Assembly (NCBI RefSeq): GCF_963259705.1
Contig: NC_081848.1
Location: 51,545,408 to 51,609,407 of the forward strand
Source: Myotis daubentonii
Taxonomy: Eukaryota > Chordata > Mammalia > Chiroptera > Vespertilionidae
Reading direction: 5' to 3'
DNA: 64,000 nt
Positions 32,001 to 43,410 of this stretch are shown here, one piece after another. Under the pieces are notes generated by a model, which saw nothing but the letters and a program-made list of their open reading frames with translations, did not search any database and was not told the DNA's origin. The translations under genes and the position numbers were made by a program. Within the stretch, counting starts at the first letter, position 1; each line of letters begins with the position of its first letter.

Positions 32001-34189
32001 AGGGAAGTTCCAGAATTCAAGTTAAGTACAACTAAACTTGCTGTTAAATGAGCACTCCCATTGAAACTAAGACTTGAAAGCAAAGATCCTTGTCAGTGTT
32101 CAGCTTTTGAACTGAGCTCTATGATCAAAAACAACCATGACCTTAACAGATTTCACCCAAACCCAAGTCTAACTTCAGTATTTTTGATCAGGGAACAGTT
32201 ACTTTTCCAAACTGAAATTGAGATAGTGTGAATGCCAGGATTTACTAGATCAGGCCTGAAAAAGATAAAATACAATCAAGCTAATAGTACATCTTGGGTG
32301 AACAAATGGATTAACAACAGCAGGTAGTCATAGATAAAAGCATATAAAAGTGAGCTAACGACTTGAATTACTCTTGTCTGGCTCACGCCTTTGCACACGC
32401 CAGGAGATGCAAGTGCAACCTCTCTCTCTCTCGCTCGCTCCCTTGCTCCATAGCTGGAGACAGAGCCCTGGTGGGGACTCGGTGTAATTGTTCCAGTTAT
32501 TTCAATGAAAACTTATCAGTTGTAGCTAGCTGCTGCCCTGTGGAAGGAGCCTGCTGGCAGTGTTCCCTCTGGAGTGCAGTACTTCTGAGGAATGTGGGGT
32601 CTAATCTGTCCTGAGGAGGTGTTAACAATGGGGTGTGTGTGGTGCCAGCCTGGTGCAGAAGCCTGGTATCAACCTAACCCAGGAGCGGCTGGCTCCAGTT
32701 TCAACACTACATGTGAAGATAACTTAAGAGGTCTTGCTTTATAGAGAAGTTTCCTCCTTGGAGAGATTCTCTGCCTGCTTGTTGCCAGCGGGGGCCTGCT
32801 CACCTGACCTGAAGCCATTGGGGTGTCTCTTTTTGAGAGTCAGCATCCCCCTACCTCCCAGTGCTATTACAACATGTGTGGATATTTTCAAATTTTTAAG
32901 TAAAAGGCCGGTTTCTTAATTGATGTTTTCAAAAGACATTAACTGGCATAATTATGGTTTTTTAGTTTTGTCTGATGCAGAAAACATCTATGTGTTTGGC
33001 TTTGAGCATGAATAAAATGAGGAAGGGACCAAAAAAACCCCACTGTCCCTAGACAATCATTTGGTCCCATAAACACAAAGCCTAATGATAGCTTTTCTTT
33101 TGAGGCAAAGGTAAAATCCTCATTAGAGTGTGACAAACGCTACTTGTCTGAATGGTCTATGCTGGCAATGGGCTGACCTAGTGGTTTTAAAATTATTGTG
33201 CTTTTTTTCCCCCCTCAGGGTGGTAGGGAAGTTGGACATTTATTAACTCAAAAGCGAGCACAGAAGTTGGCAGAACAGGACTGCCTGGCAGAAAGGGGCT
33301 GTTTTCCTGTTCACTGTTATTATTTTAAACTTTGATGGGCTGCTGACGTCAGCAGATATGCCCGAAGCTTGTAAAGCAAATAAAGCCACATCACAGGGAG
33401 AAGGCCTGTGGGATTTTCTGGTGCCCTCTTTCCAGAACCTTCTGTCCTGGCCACCTGAAAATTTTTGCCTCTCCAGTCAACAATTCAGGCACCAACCAGG
33501 CTTTGTTTTATACCAAAATGAAGTTCAGTCTGCCCTTCCCCGCCCCCATCCAAATCAATTATATCCGCAAAAGGCACTCTCTGTGTGGGTAGGAGAAAGG
33601 ACAACAGGTGAGGGGAGAGGAAGGAGACAATAGTTCCTTTTACTAAGAGCTTTTGCAAGCCTGAGAAAGGTGAAATATAGATATAAAAAGCAAATCAGTG
33701 CCTCTGCCTAGAAAGTGGCTAATGAATGCTAAACATTTTAAAAACTTCATTCCTTTTTTTTTTTTTAATAATTATCATGGCATTAAGAATGGAAATGAAG
33801 GCTTTGAATGCATTGGCACCAGGATTTCAGTGCCCCTGGTAAAAGTAACCCCTCCTGCTCTTCTAACCTTACAAAAGTTCTGGGGAGGAGAGTAGGGAGC
33901 AGGCTCCTCCCAACTAGTCCCATCTTTTTTTGTAATCAATACAATTTATCGTATTTTTTATCTTTAATTAGTCCATTCTTGGCCATCTGACCAAATCAAA
34001 AAGATTCCATCTGTCATTTCTGTTTACTTCCTTATGAAACAAGATAAAGACGAGGAGGAGGATTTGCTAATTAGAAAAGTTACATACTATGGTCCTCATG
34101 ATAGACCTGAAAGTAACAAGTAAAAAGAAAGGAAAATCACTCAGAATCTTGTCACCAAAAGCTTATCACTACCTAAATTTGAGATACTT
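32001..34189. other. Downstream of RASSF10, nothing recognised
   Basis: AT-rich DNA without recognisable repeats for over 2 kb, which is unusual for this window and might reflect conserved or regulatory DNA, or an extended 3' UTR. Confidence 0.45.
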
Positions 34190-34600
34190 CCTTCCAGTTC
34201 TTTAGAATTGTGAATATTTCATATTTTGCTTATTTTTTAAAACAATATTCAGTGTTAATGAGATTGTTTATATGCTTTTATGCTCAGGTTTTGACAGATT
34301 CCTTGTAAGTGGCTCCATCTATCTGTTGGATGTACCATGGTGCATATTATTAGGTCATTCCTGGTATTTTTCATTATTATAAAATGACACTGTGATAAGC
34401 TGCTTTGTGCACATCTCTGTTTCTCTAATTAAACTCCCTTTCAGTGAGATAGCTTCCCAGAAAGAGAATTCCCAAAGAGTACAAATATTTAAAAACTTGA
34501 CACTTAATTGCCAAATTGGTTGTCAAAAGATCTGTTCTAATTACAATCCTCTGTGCATGGCAATGCCTATTTCACCACCCCTTAGCTTTCATTAGCTATT
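34190..34600 (-). repeat. Diverged L1-like relic
   Basis: AT-rich antisense L1-like sequence (for example CCAAATTGGTTGTCAAAAG and ACAATCCTCTGTGCATGGC). Weak. Confidence 0.35.
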
Positions 34601-37009
34601 ATATTTTGGTAAGAAAATATATTGACCAAAATGAATGAATTCTTTGTGGTCCCAGGAAGTCAGGGCTGGCAACCACAGCCTTAAAATACCTTTACAACAG
34701 AAAGGGCAGCTCATCCTACCAGGAATGTTAAAAGGACAAGGCACCTTCTCTCCTTCCTATTCCTTGCTCTCCCTGAGCACTGCTTGGTAATAGCAATCCC
34801 GGCTCATATCAGAGCTGGCCATCCATCTCTCTGAGCAGGAGGGGCCAAAATACCACCCCAGCAAGATTAAGGGGGTTAACAAATAAAAGAACCAGACTTA
34901 TAAAAAGAAAATACTATCTTTTTGCATCTTGAGTCTATCAGAAAAGGTTATGCTTAGAAGGTGATGTCATACAATATATTTGATTTTCTGCTTCTCCCTT
35001 CCCACCCATATCAAAAAAGAAGCCAAAATGAAATCAATACACACAGTAAATAGCTATGATACTACATCCGAGCTCATCCTTAAATTCTTGAAAAGGGAAA
35101 ATTTGGTCACGACAAATTTGTGAAATTTTTGTTCTGGAAATGTTAGTGAAACGTGTCTTCGTAAACGGAAAGGAAGGAGGATAGGGAGGAACTGTCTTGT
35201 TGAATGCTTTCCAAATGCTAAATCCTGGTGCTTTTTCATGTGCATTGTCTCGCATTCATCTCATGAGATAGAACTTTTGACCTCTGATTTTACTGATAAA
35301 GAAACCCACATCACCCTGTTGGTAAGTAGCAGATCCAGGATTCTGACCCAAGTCTGACTCCAAAACCTGTGTCCATTTTGCTATATCACACCAAGCGCAT
35401 TATACCCACGAAGTGTTTGGCATACTCAGAAAAAAGATCTCACAGGCCCCAGAGTGTTGGCATTGGAATGGACTCAGAGGTCATCAAATCTTGTTCAAGT
35501 ATTTCCACTCGTGCAGTGGAGTGATTTTCTCTGAATCATAGAGGTAGTCACTGTCTTCCAGGTGAGGATTAGGGAAAAAAGGAGGAGAAATTCTTATGTA
35601 AATACCTGGGCATCTGTCTAAGAGATGAAGCCTGTGCCAATGAAAAATATTTCTCACAAAAATTAATATCCTGTGCATCAGCATGAATGTTTCAACTGCA
35701 GGCCTCAAGGGCACAGGTACAGTCACAGCTGGAAGGTGGTATCAACAACCACAGCTGTGCTGGAGTTGTCCGCAGTGCTTCTAACCAGGCCTTGTTTCTA
35801 GTTGAGCCTCTGGGTAAATGAGGATCATGGAAGGGTCAAGAGATGGAGTGCTGGGCCTTGTGTGGGCTCCCGTGTCCGTGGAGTTAGGCATGCACACCTG
35901 ACTGAGGGTGTCTTTGGCCACGCTGACTCCACTGCGCATGTGGAGGCCAAGCCCGGATTACTTTGAAGGACACTGTCCTGCCTCTACCTCTCTCATCCAT
36001 TCCCATGAAAATTTTCCCTGTTTTCAAACACCTCCAGGATTCCCTACAGCTTTCAGGATAAAATTTACATTTCTTAGCAGGATTTAATAAGTTGCTGGTT
36101 ATCCAGCTCAAGGCCCCTCTCCCAAGTCCACTCTTCTCCCAACCTTAAGACCACCGAAGGAGTGGATTCTATTTCTTCATTCACATGACACTGCCTTCCT
36201 CCATTCATGGGAGGGCTCTTTTCTATCTTATTTTACTTCATGTTACCCTTCCTCTCCCATTGCCACTCCTAGTTCCCTCCCTACTCCTGCCATAGGTACC
36301 TATCCCAATGTGTTTAATCCATGAGCTTCCAAGCCGTTTTATATATCCGGGGCTGCCATGCCGCCCACCTCCAGGGGGCACTATTCGTGTTGTATTCTGG
36401 AACCATGCTCCAGAGGAAACTTTGAATGGGAACCCTGGAGTTGAGCAGTGTGCTGGCCTAATCCATTTGCTCAGGTATTACATGCATCCTTGAAAAGTAG
36501 AATAAAACTGTCTATGTGCTTCTGCTTAATATACACGACTTTCACTGGGCTAGAAAGCCCATTATATTTCTTTTATTCACATGACAGTATGTTTGTGTGA
36601 GCACTGCATTGCAATATGTAAATCTAGTTAATTATTTTCTAATCTTATTTCCACTTATTTATATATTCCTGGAACACCTATGGTGTTAGCAATTTCATAC
36701 TATCTCAAACACTGGATGATGGAGGGAACACCTGGGCTTTGAGCTTCTCAAGGTGGAGAAAGTCCATGATGTGGTTCTGGGAGTGGATGGCTAAAGAGAA
36801 TGGGAGGAAGATCAAAGTCATCAAAGCTGGAGGACCAAGGATGTTAGGAGACACATCTACACGGATGTTGAAGCCTCCCATGGTGATTTCAGGAATTGGT
36901 ATGGAGAGAGGAAACGGTCTGGGAGTGAAGAGACAGAGAGAGGTTAATCAATAGAAGCAATATTGTGACAACAGGGGAGGCTTGCATTGGAACAGTGACT
37001 GGGAAGAGA
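34601..37009. other. Intergenic, mostly unrecognised
   Basis: Apart from the MIR at 35260, it contains only weak L2-like text near 35990-36120. No gene. Confidence 0.45.
35260..35400 (-). repeat. MIR SINE relic, antisense
   Basis: GATTTTACTGATAAAGAAAC and CCAAGTCTGACTCCAAAACC match antisense MIR. Confidence 0.6.
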
Positions 37010-37097
37010 GGTGAATGACCCTGTGACTCTGATCATGTCCCTCTCAGCTCAGCATACACCAAAAGTTCCCATTTCCCACTGGAGAAAGTTCAAACAT
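37010..37097 (+). repeat. L2 relic, left of the solo LTR
   Basis: CTCTGATCATGTCCCTCTC and GAGAAAGTTCAAACAT match L2; the sequence resumes after the LTR. Confidence 0.5.
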
Positions 37098-37899
37098 TGC
37101 CGGGAGCCGGTCCATCCTTGCTGTTTCAAGGGACCTGGCATATATGGCATACGGTTCTTAATATGTTTACTCACCTTCTTGGCGCTGTGTTTTAATCAAG
37201 GTCACCTCTCCGAGAAAGGTTGAATCCCCAGGTAGGGATTTTCCCCTGAAGTTAGGGAGGGAATAAAACCCCTCAACTAAGTGCCAGGCAGGTAATTAAT
37301 CCCTTTAACTACAAACAATCATGCTTAAACTACATAATCTTTTCTCCCTGGAATGGAGATAAGAAACGCCCTAACCTTTGTAATAGAGATTGATAGGATT
37401 GAATCAACTGGTATAAATACAGTTGTAACAAGACAGAAACACTCAGAACTTAGAACAGAATCAAGAAGACAGAACCTACACGGAGCCTAGAGACAGAAGA
37501 ACTTCGCTGGAGAGAGCATGCCGGAGGATCCTGGAGAGGGACTGGCCTCGGAGCCTAGAGACAGAGCCTAGCGGGAGAACATGGCAAGGGATCCTGGACT
37601 GAACCTGACTACAGAGATTGGCAGGAGAACCTGACTGGAACCTGGACACTGAACCTGACTGGGGAGCCTGGACAGAACCTGGCTGGAGAACCTAGCGAGG
37701 GAACATGGCCACAGAACCTGGCTGGAGATCCGAAGCAGAACCTCTCTGGAGATCCAGACCAGAACTTGGCTGGAGATCCGGGCTAGAGATCCTGGCTAGG
37801 CTGCTGATCAACTGAACGCTGTCTCCGTGCCCTTCCTTCTTCGCTGACTCCGTCCACACCTTTGGGGACCCCTGGACCCGCTGGGGTTGGACCCCGGCA
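37098..37899 (+). mobile_element. Complete solo LTR (802 bp), betaretrovirus-like by target duplication
   Basis: The segment begins TGCCGGG and ends CCCGGCA, a 7-bp terminal inverted repeat, and is flanked by a perfect 6-bp duplication AAACAT (37092-37097 and 37900-37905). A 6-bp duplication is typical of class II (ERVK/betaretrovirus-like) insertions. A TATAAATA box near 37411 on the + strand gives the orientation. The downstream part (about 37450-37790) is built of degenerate copies of a ~22-bp unit with core GAACCTGGCTGGAGATCC. The insertion splits an L2 relic. No internal viral genes remain. Confidence 0.88.
37450..37790 (+). repeat. Degenerate ~22-bp tandem repeats in the LTR leader
   Basis: Words such as GAACCTGGCTGGAGATCC and GAGCCTAGAGACAGA recur many times with substitutions and variable spacing. 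The array lies downstream of the LTR TATA box and would be transcribed. Not coding. Confidence 0.65.
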
Positions 37900-37905
37900 A
37901 AACAT

Positions 37906-38110
37906 CTTAGCACATCCTGCACAATACATCTTAATAGCCTCTCCTCCCATCTCCACCCTCTCTAGCATCATTGACCACTTGAGTTTTCTTTTCTGTTCAC
38001 ACCTCTGTCCCTTTGCACATACCGTTCCTTTCATCCTGAAGGATGTCTGTCCCTTCTTCATGGCTTAGTTCAAATGTCATACTTCCATAAACCCTTGCTC
38101 AAATGCCCAT
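37906..38110 (+). repeat. L2 relic, right of the solo LTR
   Basis: CTTTGCACATACCGTTCCTT and GTTCAAATGTCATACTTCC are L2 words. Continuous with 37010-37097 once the LTR and one copy of AAACAT are ignored. Confidence 0.55.
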
Positions 38111-39073
38111 GCCGTTCATTCAGGGAGCTGGGATTTATTGAGCATCTAGCATGTGCCCGCTTCGGAGGCACATATTCATTTGGTCCTTCCTCTGTGCCAC
38201 CCCATTGAAGCTTTCCAGGTCTGTCGGCAGAGAGGAGACTGGCTCAGCGTCAGAGTTCCCAGACTTGACTCAATAATCACCAAACCTGAGAACCAGGCTC
38301 CATTGGAATTCCACCAACAGGAAGAGCTGGACAGGTTTCTTCTCATTTCCTCGCCTTAATTCCGACTCAGCAGCTTCTACAGCTATAAACAACAAAGGAT
38401 ATTTAATAAGTGAGATGCATTGGTCTGTGAAACAGTGTTCCTGATTCATTAGGAAGTTGTGGTCAGGTTTTATTGCAGTACGTGCTTCATATCTTGATTT
38501 CTGGGTACCTGTGTGCACAACTCTGTCTGTATCTGGGCACGAGGTGATTTTCACCAAGATTCATTTACTTTGCCGTAAGCAGAATGGAAATAACAGAGAG
38601 AATCTCTTGGCGGGGGTGGGGGGGGTGGTGGCGGAGGGCATTCCTTTGGTGTAGAGATTACACATTGGGTGGTATAAGCACCCACTTAGAGGCCAACTTT
38701 TAGTCAACAAATATTTCTTAAGATGAGCACTGTGCTAGGCTCTGAGCTCGGCACTGCAGAACAAAGGTAAGTCTGCTCCCAGCCCTCTGGGAGCATCAGA
38801 GCTGCTGCTGCTCTACCTGCAGCTGTGCTCTTTCCTTGCCCTCCTCTTGGCCTGGCCAATACACCTCATGTCTCAATTGTTAGCATAAGCCTCCCCTTTT
38901 CTGGAAAGCCCTCCATGGGCCCTGGTAGAGATGATGAGTTGTCTATTCAATACCAATTTTTTCTTCATCCTACGAATAAACTCTGGTTATAGTTAATAGC
39001 ATTGTACATAGCTGGTAAACTGCATTTCCCAGTCTCCCTTACATTTAGGAGTGGCTATTAAGATGTAAGAGGA

Positions 39074-39281
39074 GCCCTAACTGGTTTGGCTAAGTGGATA
39101 GAGTGTCGGCCTGCAGACTCAAGGGTCCCAGGTTCGATTCCGGTCAAAGGCACGTACCTTGGTTGCAGGCATGTCCCCAGTGGGGGGTGTGCAGGAGGCA
39201 GCTGATCGATGTTTCTAACTCTCTATCCCTCTCCCTTCCTCTCTGTAAAAAAAACCAAACGATAAAATATATTTTTTTAAA
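39074..39281 (+). mobile_element. Ves SINE with 14-bp target duplication
   Basis: Plus-strand copy with GGTTTGGCTAAGTGGATAGA and GGTTCGATTCC. Flanked by AAGATGTAAGAGGA at 39060-39073 and 39282-39295. Confidence 0.95.
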
Positions 39282-39654
39282 AAGATGTAAGAGGAAGAAG
39301 TTTTGTCAGAATTCTAGCTGACTTAGTTTTAAAAGGTGCCCCCATTTTCTCTCACTTCCCTTTTTTCTCTTTATTTTTGGATCCCAGATATGTTGGCTGG
39401 TGCTCTTGCAGCCATTTTGAACAATCTTGAAAATGTAAGCCATTAAGAATGGCAGAGAAAAAAGAGGGAAGCTGGAAACTACTTTAAAAGCCTTGGACTG
39501 CCTACCTCTGGATTTCTTCATTTTAGATAAACAAATGAACCTTACATTAAGCCTGTTTTTATGATTGAAACTAATCCTAACCAATACAACCCCAAGACTG
39601 CTTTATCCCCCTTTCCTGATTGACTTTTCTTCATACCACCACTATCGGGCATCT

Positions 39655-39765
39655 TTATTGGTATGTGTCTCCCATTACAACGTAAGCTCCATGACAATAG
39701 TGATTTCTCGTGGTCTCGAACAGTGCCTGGCACATAGTATATCCTCATTATAAAGTTGCATTACT
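39655..39765 (+). repeat. L2 3' end
   Basis: ACGTAAGCTCCATGACAATA and CAGTGCCTGGCACATAGTAT are L2 3'-terminal words. Confidence 0.6.
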
Positions 39766-40142
39766 TGTCATTATTGTTATACTAGGGGCCCGGTGCACGA
39801 AATTCGTGCACTGGGTGTGTGTGTGGGGGGGAGTGTCCCTCAGCCCAGCCTGCCCCCTCTCACATACTGGGAGCCCTCAGGCGTTGACCCCCATCACCCT
39901 CCAATCGCAGGATCGGCCCCTTGCCCAGGCCTGACGCCTCTGGCTGAGGCGTCCGGCCCGGGCAGCGAGGACCCGCAGCTGCAGCGGCCCCGCGATCGTG
40001 GGCTTCGCTTTAGGCCCAGGCAAGGGACCCCTAGCTCCCGGGACTGCCAGCTTCGACCGTGCCCAGCTCCCATCGCTGGCTCTACCCCTACTTCCTGCTA
40101 TCACTGGCCAGGGCGGCAAAGGCACCTGATTCTCTGATCATG

Positions 40143-40196
40143 GCTGGGGGGCAGGGCAAAGGCGGCCCCAGGGCCGCCTTTGCCCTGCCCCCCAGC
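40143..40196. repeat. Perfect inverted repeat, 26-bp arms, 2-bp spacer
   Basis: Bases 40143-40168 and 40171-40196 are exact reverse complements, separated by CA. The arms are GC-rich and start GCTGGGGGGCAGGGC. This could extrude as a cruciform or fold as a hairpin RNA. Confidence 0.93.
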
Positions 40197-40307
40197 TCTT
40201 AGCTCCCCCCTGGGTTTCCAATCACTGTCAGTGGCAGGGGGCTTCTTCCTGCTTTCCCTTTCGCCTCCCTGCATTGTGCCTACGTATGCAAATTAACCGC
40301 CATCTTG

Positions 40308-40373
40308 TTGGCAGTTAACTGCCAATCTTAGTTGGCAGTTAACTGCCAATCTTAGTTGGCAGTTAATTTGCAT
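40308..40373. repeat. 24-bp tandem repeat, each unit holding an 18-bp palindrome
   Basis: Units start at 40308, 40332 and 40356 (last partial). Each complete unit carries TTGGCAGTTAACTGCCAA, an exact 18-bp palindrome centred on GTTAAC. Near the Helitron 5' end. Confidence 0.9.
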
Positions 40374-40582
40374 ATAGCCCTGATTAGCCAATGAAAAGGG
40401 TAGCTCGTATGCCAATTACCATTTTTCTCTTTTATTAGTGTTGATATGCCCTCTGGCATAATAGTCATCATACCTGCCACCACACACTTAATGTCCATCT
40501 TCCCCACCACTCCCATATAAAGGAGACATATCTACCTTGCTCTCTGTGTAACATCAGCATCTAGCCTAATGCTAGCACATAA

Positions 40583-40935
40583 TCTATATAATAAAAGCCT
40601 AAGGAACTGTTACAGTGGAATGACCAGAAAGACCGGTCACTATGATGCCCACTGACCACCAGGGTGCAGATGCTCGACACAGGAACTGTCTCCTGGTGGT
40701 CAGTGTGCTCCCACAGGGGGCGTGCCACTCAGCCAGAAGCCAGGCTCATGGCTGGGGAGTGCAGCGGTGGGAGCCTCTCCTGCCTGCAGCACTAAGGAGC
40801 AGGAAGCTGAGCAGTAAGGAGCAGCGAGAAGGTGGGCAGTAAGGACCGAGGGGTTCCGGACTGCTAGAGTGTACAGGCCAGGCTAAGGAACCTCCCCCAT
40901 ACCCAGTGCATGAATTTTGTGCACCATGCCTCTAG
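40583..40935 (+). mobile_element. Non-autonomous Helitron (HeliBat type), complete
   Basis: Plus-strand element starting TCTATATAATAAAAGCC at 40583 and ending in a GTGCATGAA...TTTGTGCAC hairpin, then CTAG at 40932-40935, between A and T. Length 353 bp. It lies 138 bp from the oppositely oriented Helitron at 39782-40444. Confidence 0.85.
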
Positions 40936-41454
40936 TTGATCCATAAAACTGCATCAAGTGGAGCAACTTTTCTTTGCTAGAAACTAGGGCAGGAGAAAGG
41001 CGCCTGAGGAAGGCAGGCTGCTTTGACAAGGGTAATCTTAGTGAGGGAAGCAGTCCAAGTAGGGGTGGGAGGTGAGAACTGGACAGTGTCTCCCAGGGAG
41101 CTAGAGGAAATGAAAAGAAGGCCTCTTGGGAGTCTCCTGGATTGGAAATTTACCAAGCTTATGCAGAAAGGTGGAGTGAGAAAAATGGCAGATGCTTGAT
41201 GTACCCAGGTGCTCATGGGAAATGAAATTGCTCTAAGTGCTTGGAATTCCTAATCTTATTGGATTAGTTATCAAAAATGTTGAAGACATACAAGTTATGA
41301 AGCCATGTGTTGGAACTGAAATAGTGTGTCTGAGCACAGGATAGGGTACCGGAAAAGGATGAAGTAAGCCATGAGAATAATAGAAATTCTGTGGAAGACT
41401 TTTGACAGCCTGAGGCTCCAAAATTAAAGGTTCTGGATGAGTACGATTTCCCAT

Positions 41455-41665
41455 TGTTATGGAGTGAATTATGCCCCCAGCAAAGATATGTTGAAGTCCT
41501 AACCCCTAGTACCTCAGAGGATCTTTCCATAGAACTGTCAGACAGAGCATGGCACCTTGATTTCAGACATGTAGCCTCCAGAACTGTAAGACAATAAGTT
41601 GTCTGTTGTTTTAAATCACCCCATTTGTAGTACTTTGTTATGGCAGCCCTAAGAAACCAATGTTT
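41455..41665 (+). repeat. MLT1-type MaLR LTR, internally deleted
   Basis: Starts TGTTATGGAGTGAATTATGC, continues TTGAAGTCCTAACCCCTAGT and, after a deletion, ends with GCCTCCAGAACTGTAAGACA and TTGTTATGGCAGCCCTAAGA. These are hallmark MLT1 words. Confidence 0.8.
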
Positions 41666-42444
41666 CCATGAAGGAGGTAGGTCCAGCTGACCCCTGGTTA
41701 CACAAATTCATTTAATTGAATTAAATTAGTGGAACTTCCTTTATATGAGTGATAGACAAAACATTGTGTCCCAGGGGCTATAGTAGCATGAAGTAAGTGG
41801 GCCTAATTCTGCCTGTGGATGTCAGGGTGGGCTTCATAAAGGGGGTATCATAGAGTTGAGTCTTAGTGAATGAGTAGATATATGTTCATTGCATAGTTAA
41901 AGAGGGAAGAAATTCCAGGTTAAAGGAACAGACTGGATAAAGACATGGGAAGAACTGGGTTATGAGTGTGTTCAGAATATGCTAATGATTTTATATGGCT
42001 GAGTGTAAGTTGCCTGCAAGAAAACGGTAGGAAAAATAGCATAGGATACACAGCAGGGTCAGGTTATGAAAGGTCTATATTTCTAGCTGAAGAGCTTTAG
42101 GTAGTGTCCTTTAGAGATTACAGAGTCATTGAAGGATTTTAGGTGCATATTTGTATTATTTCATCTGTGCTCTAGAAGACTAACCTGGTGGCAAAAAGGA
42201 GGATCTATTGGAAGGAGACTGCTGCAGTAGTTGGAGGTTGATGATCATAACAACTTAATATTCGATTAGCATTTCACCATCTTTATATTTATTTTCTAAG
42301 CTTTGTTAATGTTCTCCCAAAGCCTGAGAAATAGGCATTAATAATAACTATCCAAGTTTTAGAGTTGGGAAGCCCAAGAAACTTACAGTTTAGACCTATA
42401 CATACATTTCACAGAGACAACAAAAAAAAGGAGTGGTCAAATGC

Positions 42445-42665
42445 ATGGACTCTGGTGCTGACTCTCACAATTTGGTTGGGCAATTTTATTTCCTAGCTGG
42501 GTGACCTTGAACAAGCGAGTTAATTCTAATCTCAGCCTCTTGATCCACGAAATGAAGATAAAGATAATAATTACTCTTTGAGTTGTTGCAAAGTTTAGAT
42601 GAGTGTATAATGACTCAGAAAAGTGCCCATGACAAAACATGTGCTATATGTCTGCTATTATTAAG
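42445..42665 (+). repeat. MIR SINE relic, sense
   Basis: GCTGGGTGACCTTGAACAAG and AAAGATAATAATTACTC fit sense MIR, nearly full length. Confidence 0.65.
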
Positions 42666-43073
42666 AACTGTTTTGAGAGGTGTAATGGTTAATCTTTTGG
42701 GTCAACTTGACTGGATCACTGAGTGCCCAGATATTTGGCTAAACCCTATTTCAGGGTGTCTCTGTTAGGGTGTTTCCTAATGAAATTAGCCTTAAATTGG
42801 TTTTAGCAATAAAGCAATTTGCTCTCTCAAATGTGGGTGGGCATCATCTAATCTATTTAAAGCCTGAATAGGACAAAAAATTGGAAGAAGAAAGAGTTCA
42901 TCTCTTGCTACATGATTGCTTCAGCTGGGACATTGAACTTGTTTTGTCCTCGGTGCTCCTGGTACTCAGGCTTTCGGACTTGGACTGAATTGCACCACTG
43001 GCTTTCCTGAGTCTCCAGCATCCAGACAGCAGATTGTAGGACTACTCAGACTCCATATAACACGAGCCAGTTC

Positions 43074-43103
43074 ATACATATACATATACATATACATATA
43101 CGT
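43074..43103 (+). repeat. (CATATA)n repeat
   Basis: Short hexamer array at the left edge of the Helitron in the old LTR. Confidence 0.85.
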
Positions 43104-43329
43104 ATATATAAAAGGCAAATATGCAAAGTGTCCCCTCGGAAGTTCAGCCGGGAGACCAGAATTTGATTGCTTGCTATGATGTGTGCTGACCACCAGGAGG
43201 TGGCGCAGAACATGGTGGGCGGCCAGCGGTGGCAGGGTGCTGAGGGAGTGAGGGAAGGAGGAGGTGGTCTCGCATGCTCTGCAGACACTTCCAGCACCCT
43301 GCCCCACCCACTGCAAGAGCCTCTGCTAG
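43100..43329 (+). mobile_element. Degenerate Helitron inserted in an old LTR
   Basis: A HeliBat-like 5' part (TATATAAAAGGCAAATATGC) starts near 43100 after a (CATATA)n run, and a CTAG lies at 43326-43329. The middle resembles the other short Helitrons here (a GACCACCAGG word shared with 40583-40935). The hairpin is not clear and the exact start is uncertain. Confidence 0.5.
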
Positions 43330-43410
43330 TTCACAGGCCTTTTATGATATATATATATATCTCCATCCTACTTTTTCTGTTTATCTGAAGAACCCTGACT
43401 AATATAAGAG

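Larger units (their letters stand above)
39782..40444 (-). mobile_element. Non-autonomous Helitron with palindrome and tandem repeats
   Basis: Minus-strand element with 5' TC at 40444, a perfect 9-bp-arm hairpin at 39793-39811 and the CTAG terminus at 39785-39782, between A and T. Length 663 bp, GC-rich in the centre. It contains a 26-bp-arm palindrome (40143-40196) and 24-bp tandem repeats (40308-40373), which are not part of the core HeliBat ends and may be internal acquisitions. Confidence 0.82.
42680..43410 (+). repeat. Old LTR-like repeat, split by a Helitron
   Basis: Starts GTAATGGTTAATCTTTTGGG and ends GAAGAACCCTGACTAATATA, with ATGTGGGTGGGCATCATCTA inside; a widespread mammalian repeat, probably an ERVL/MaLR LTR (family not certain). 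Its interior (about 43075-43345) is occupied by (CATATA)n and a Helitron. Confidence 0.6.

Noticed and set aside
37450..37790. Repeats as coding for a repetitive protein
   Set aside because: Units are irregular in length, with stops in all frames over the array; they belong to the LTR leader.
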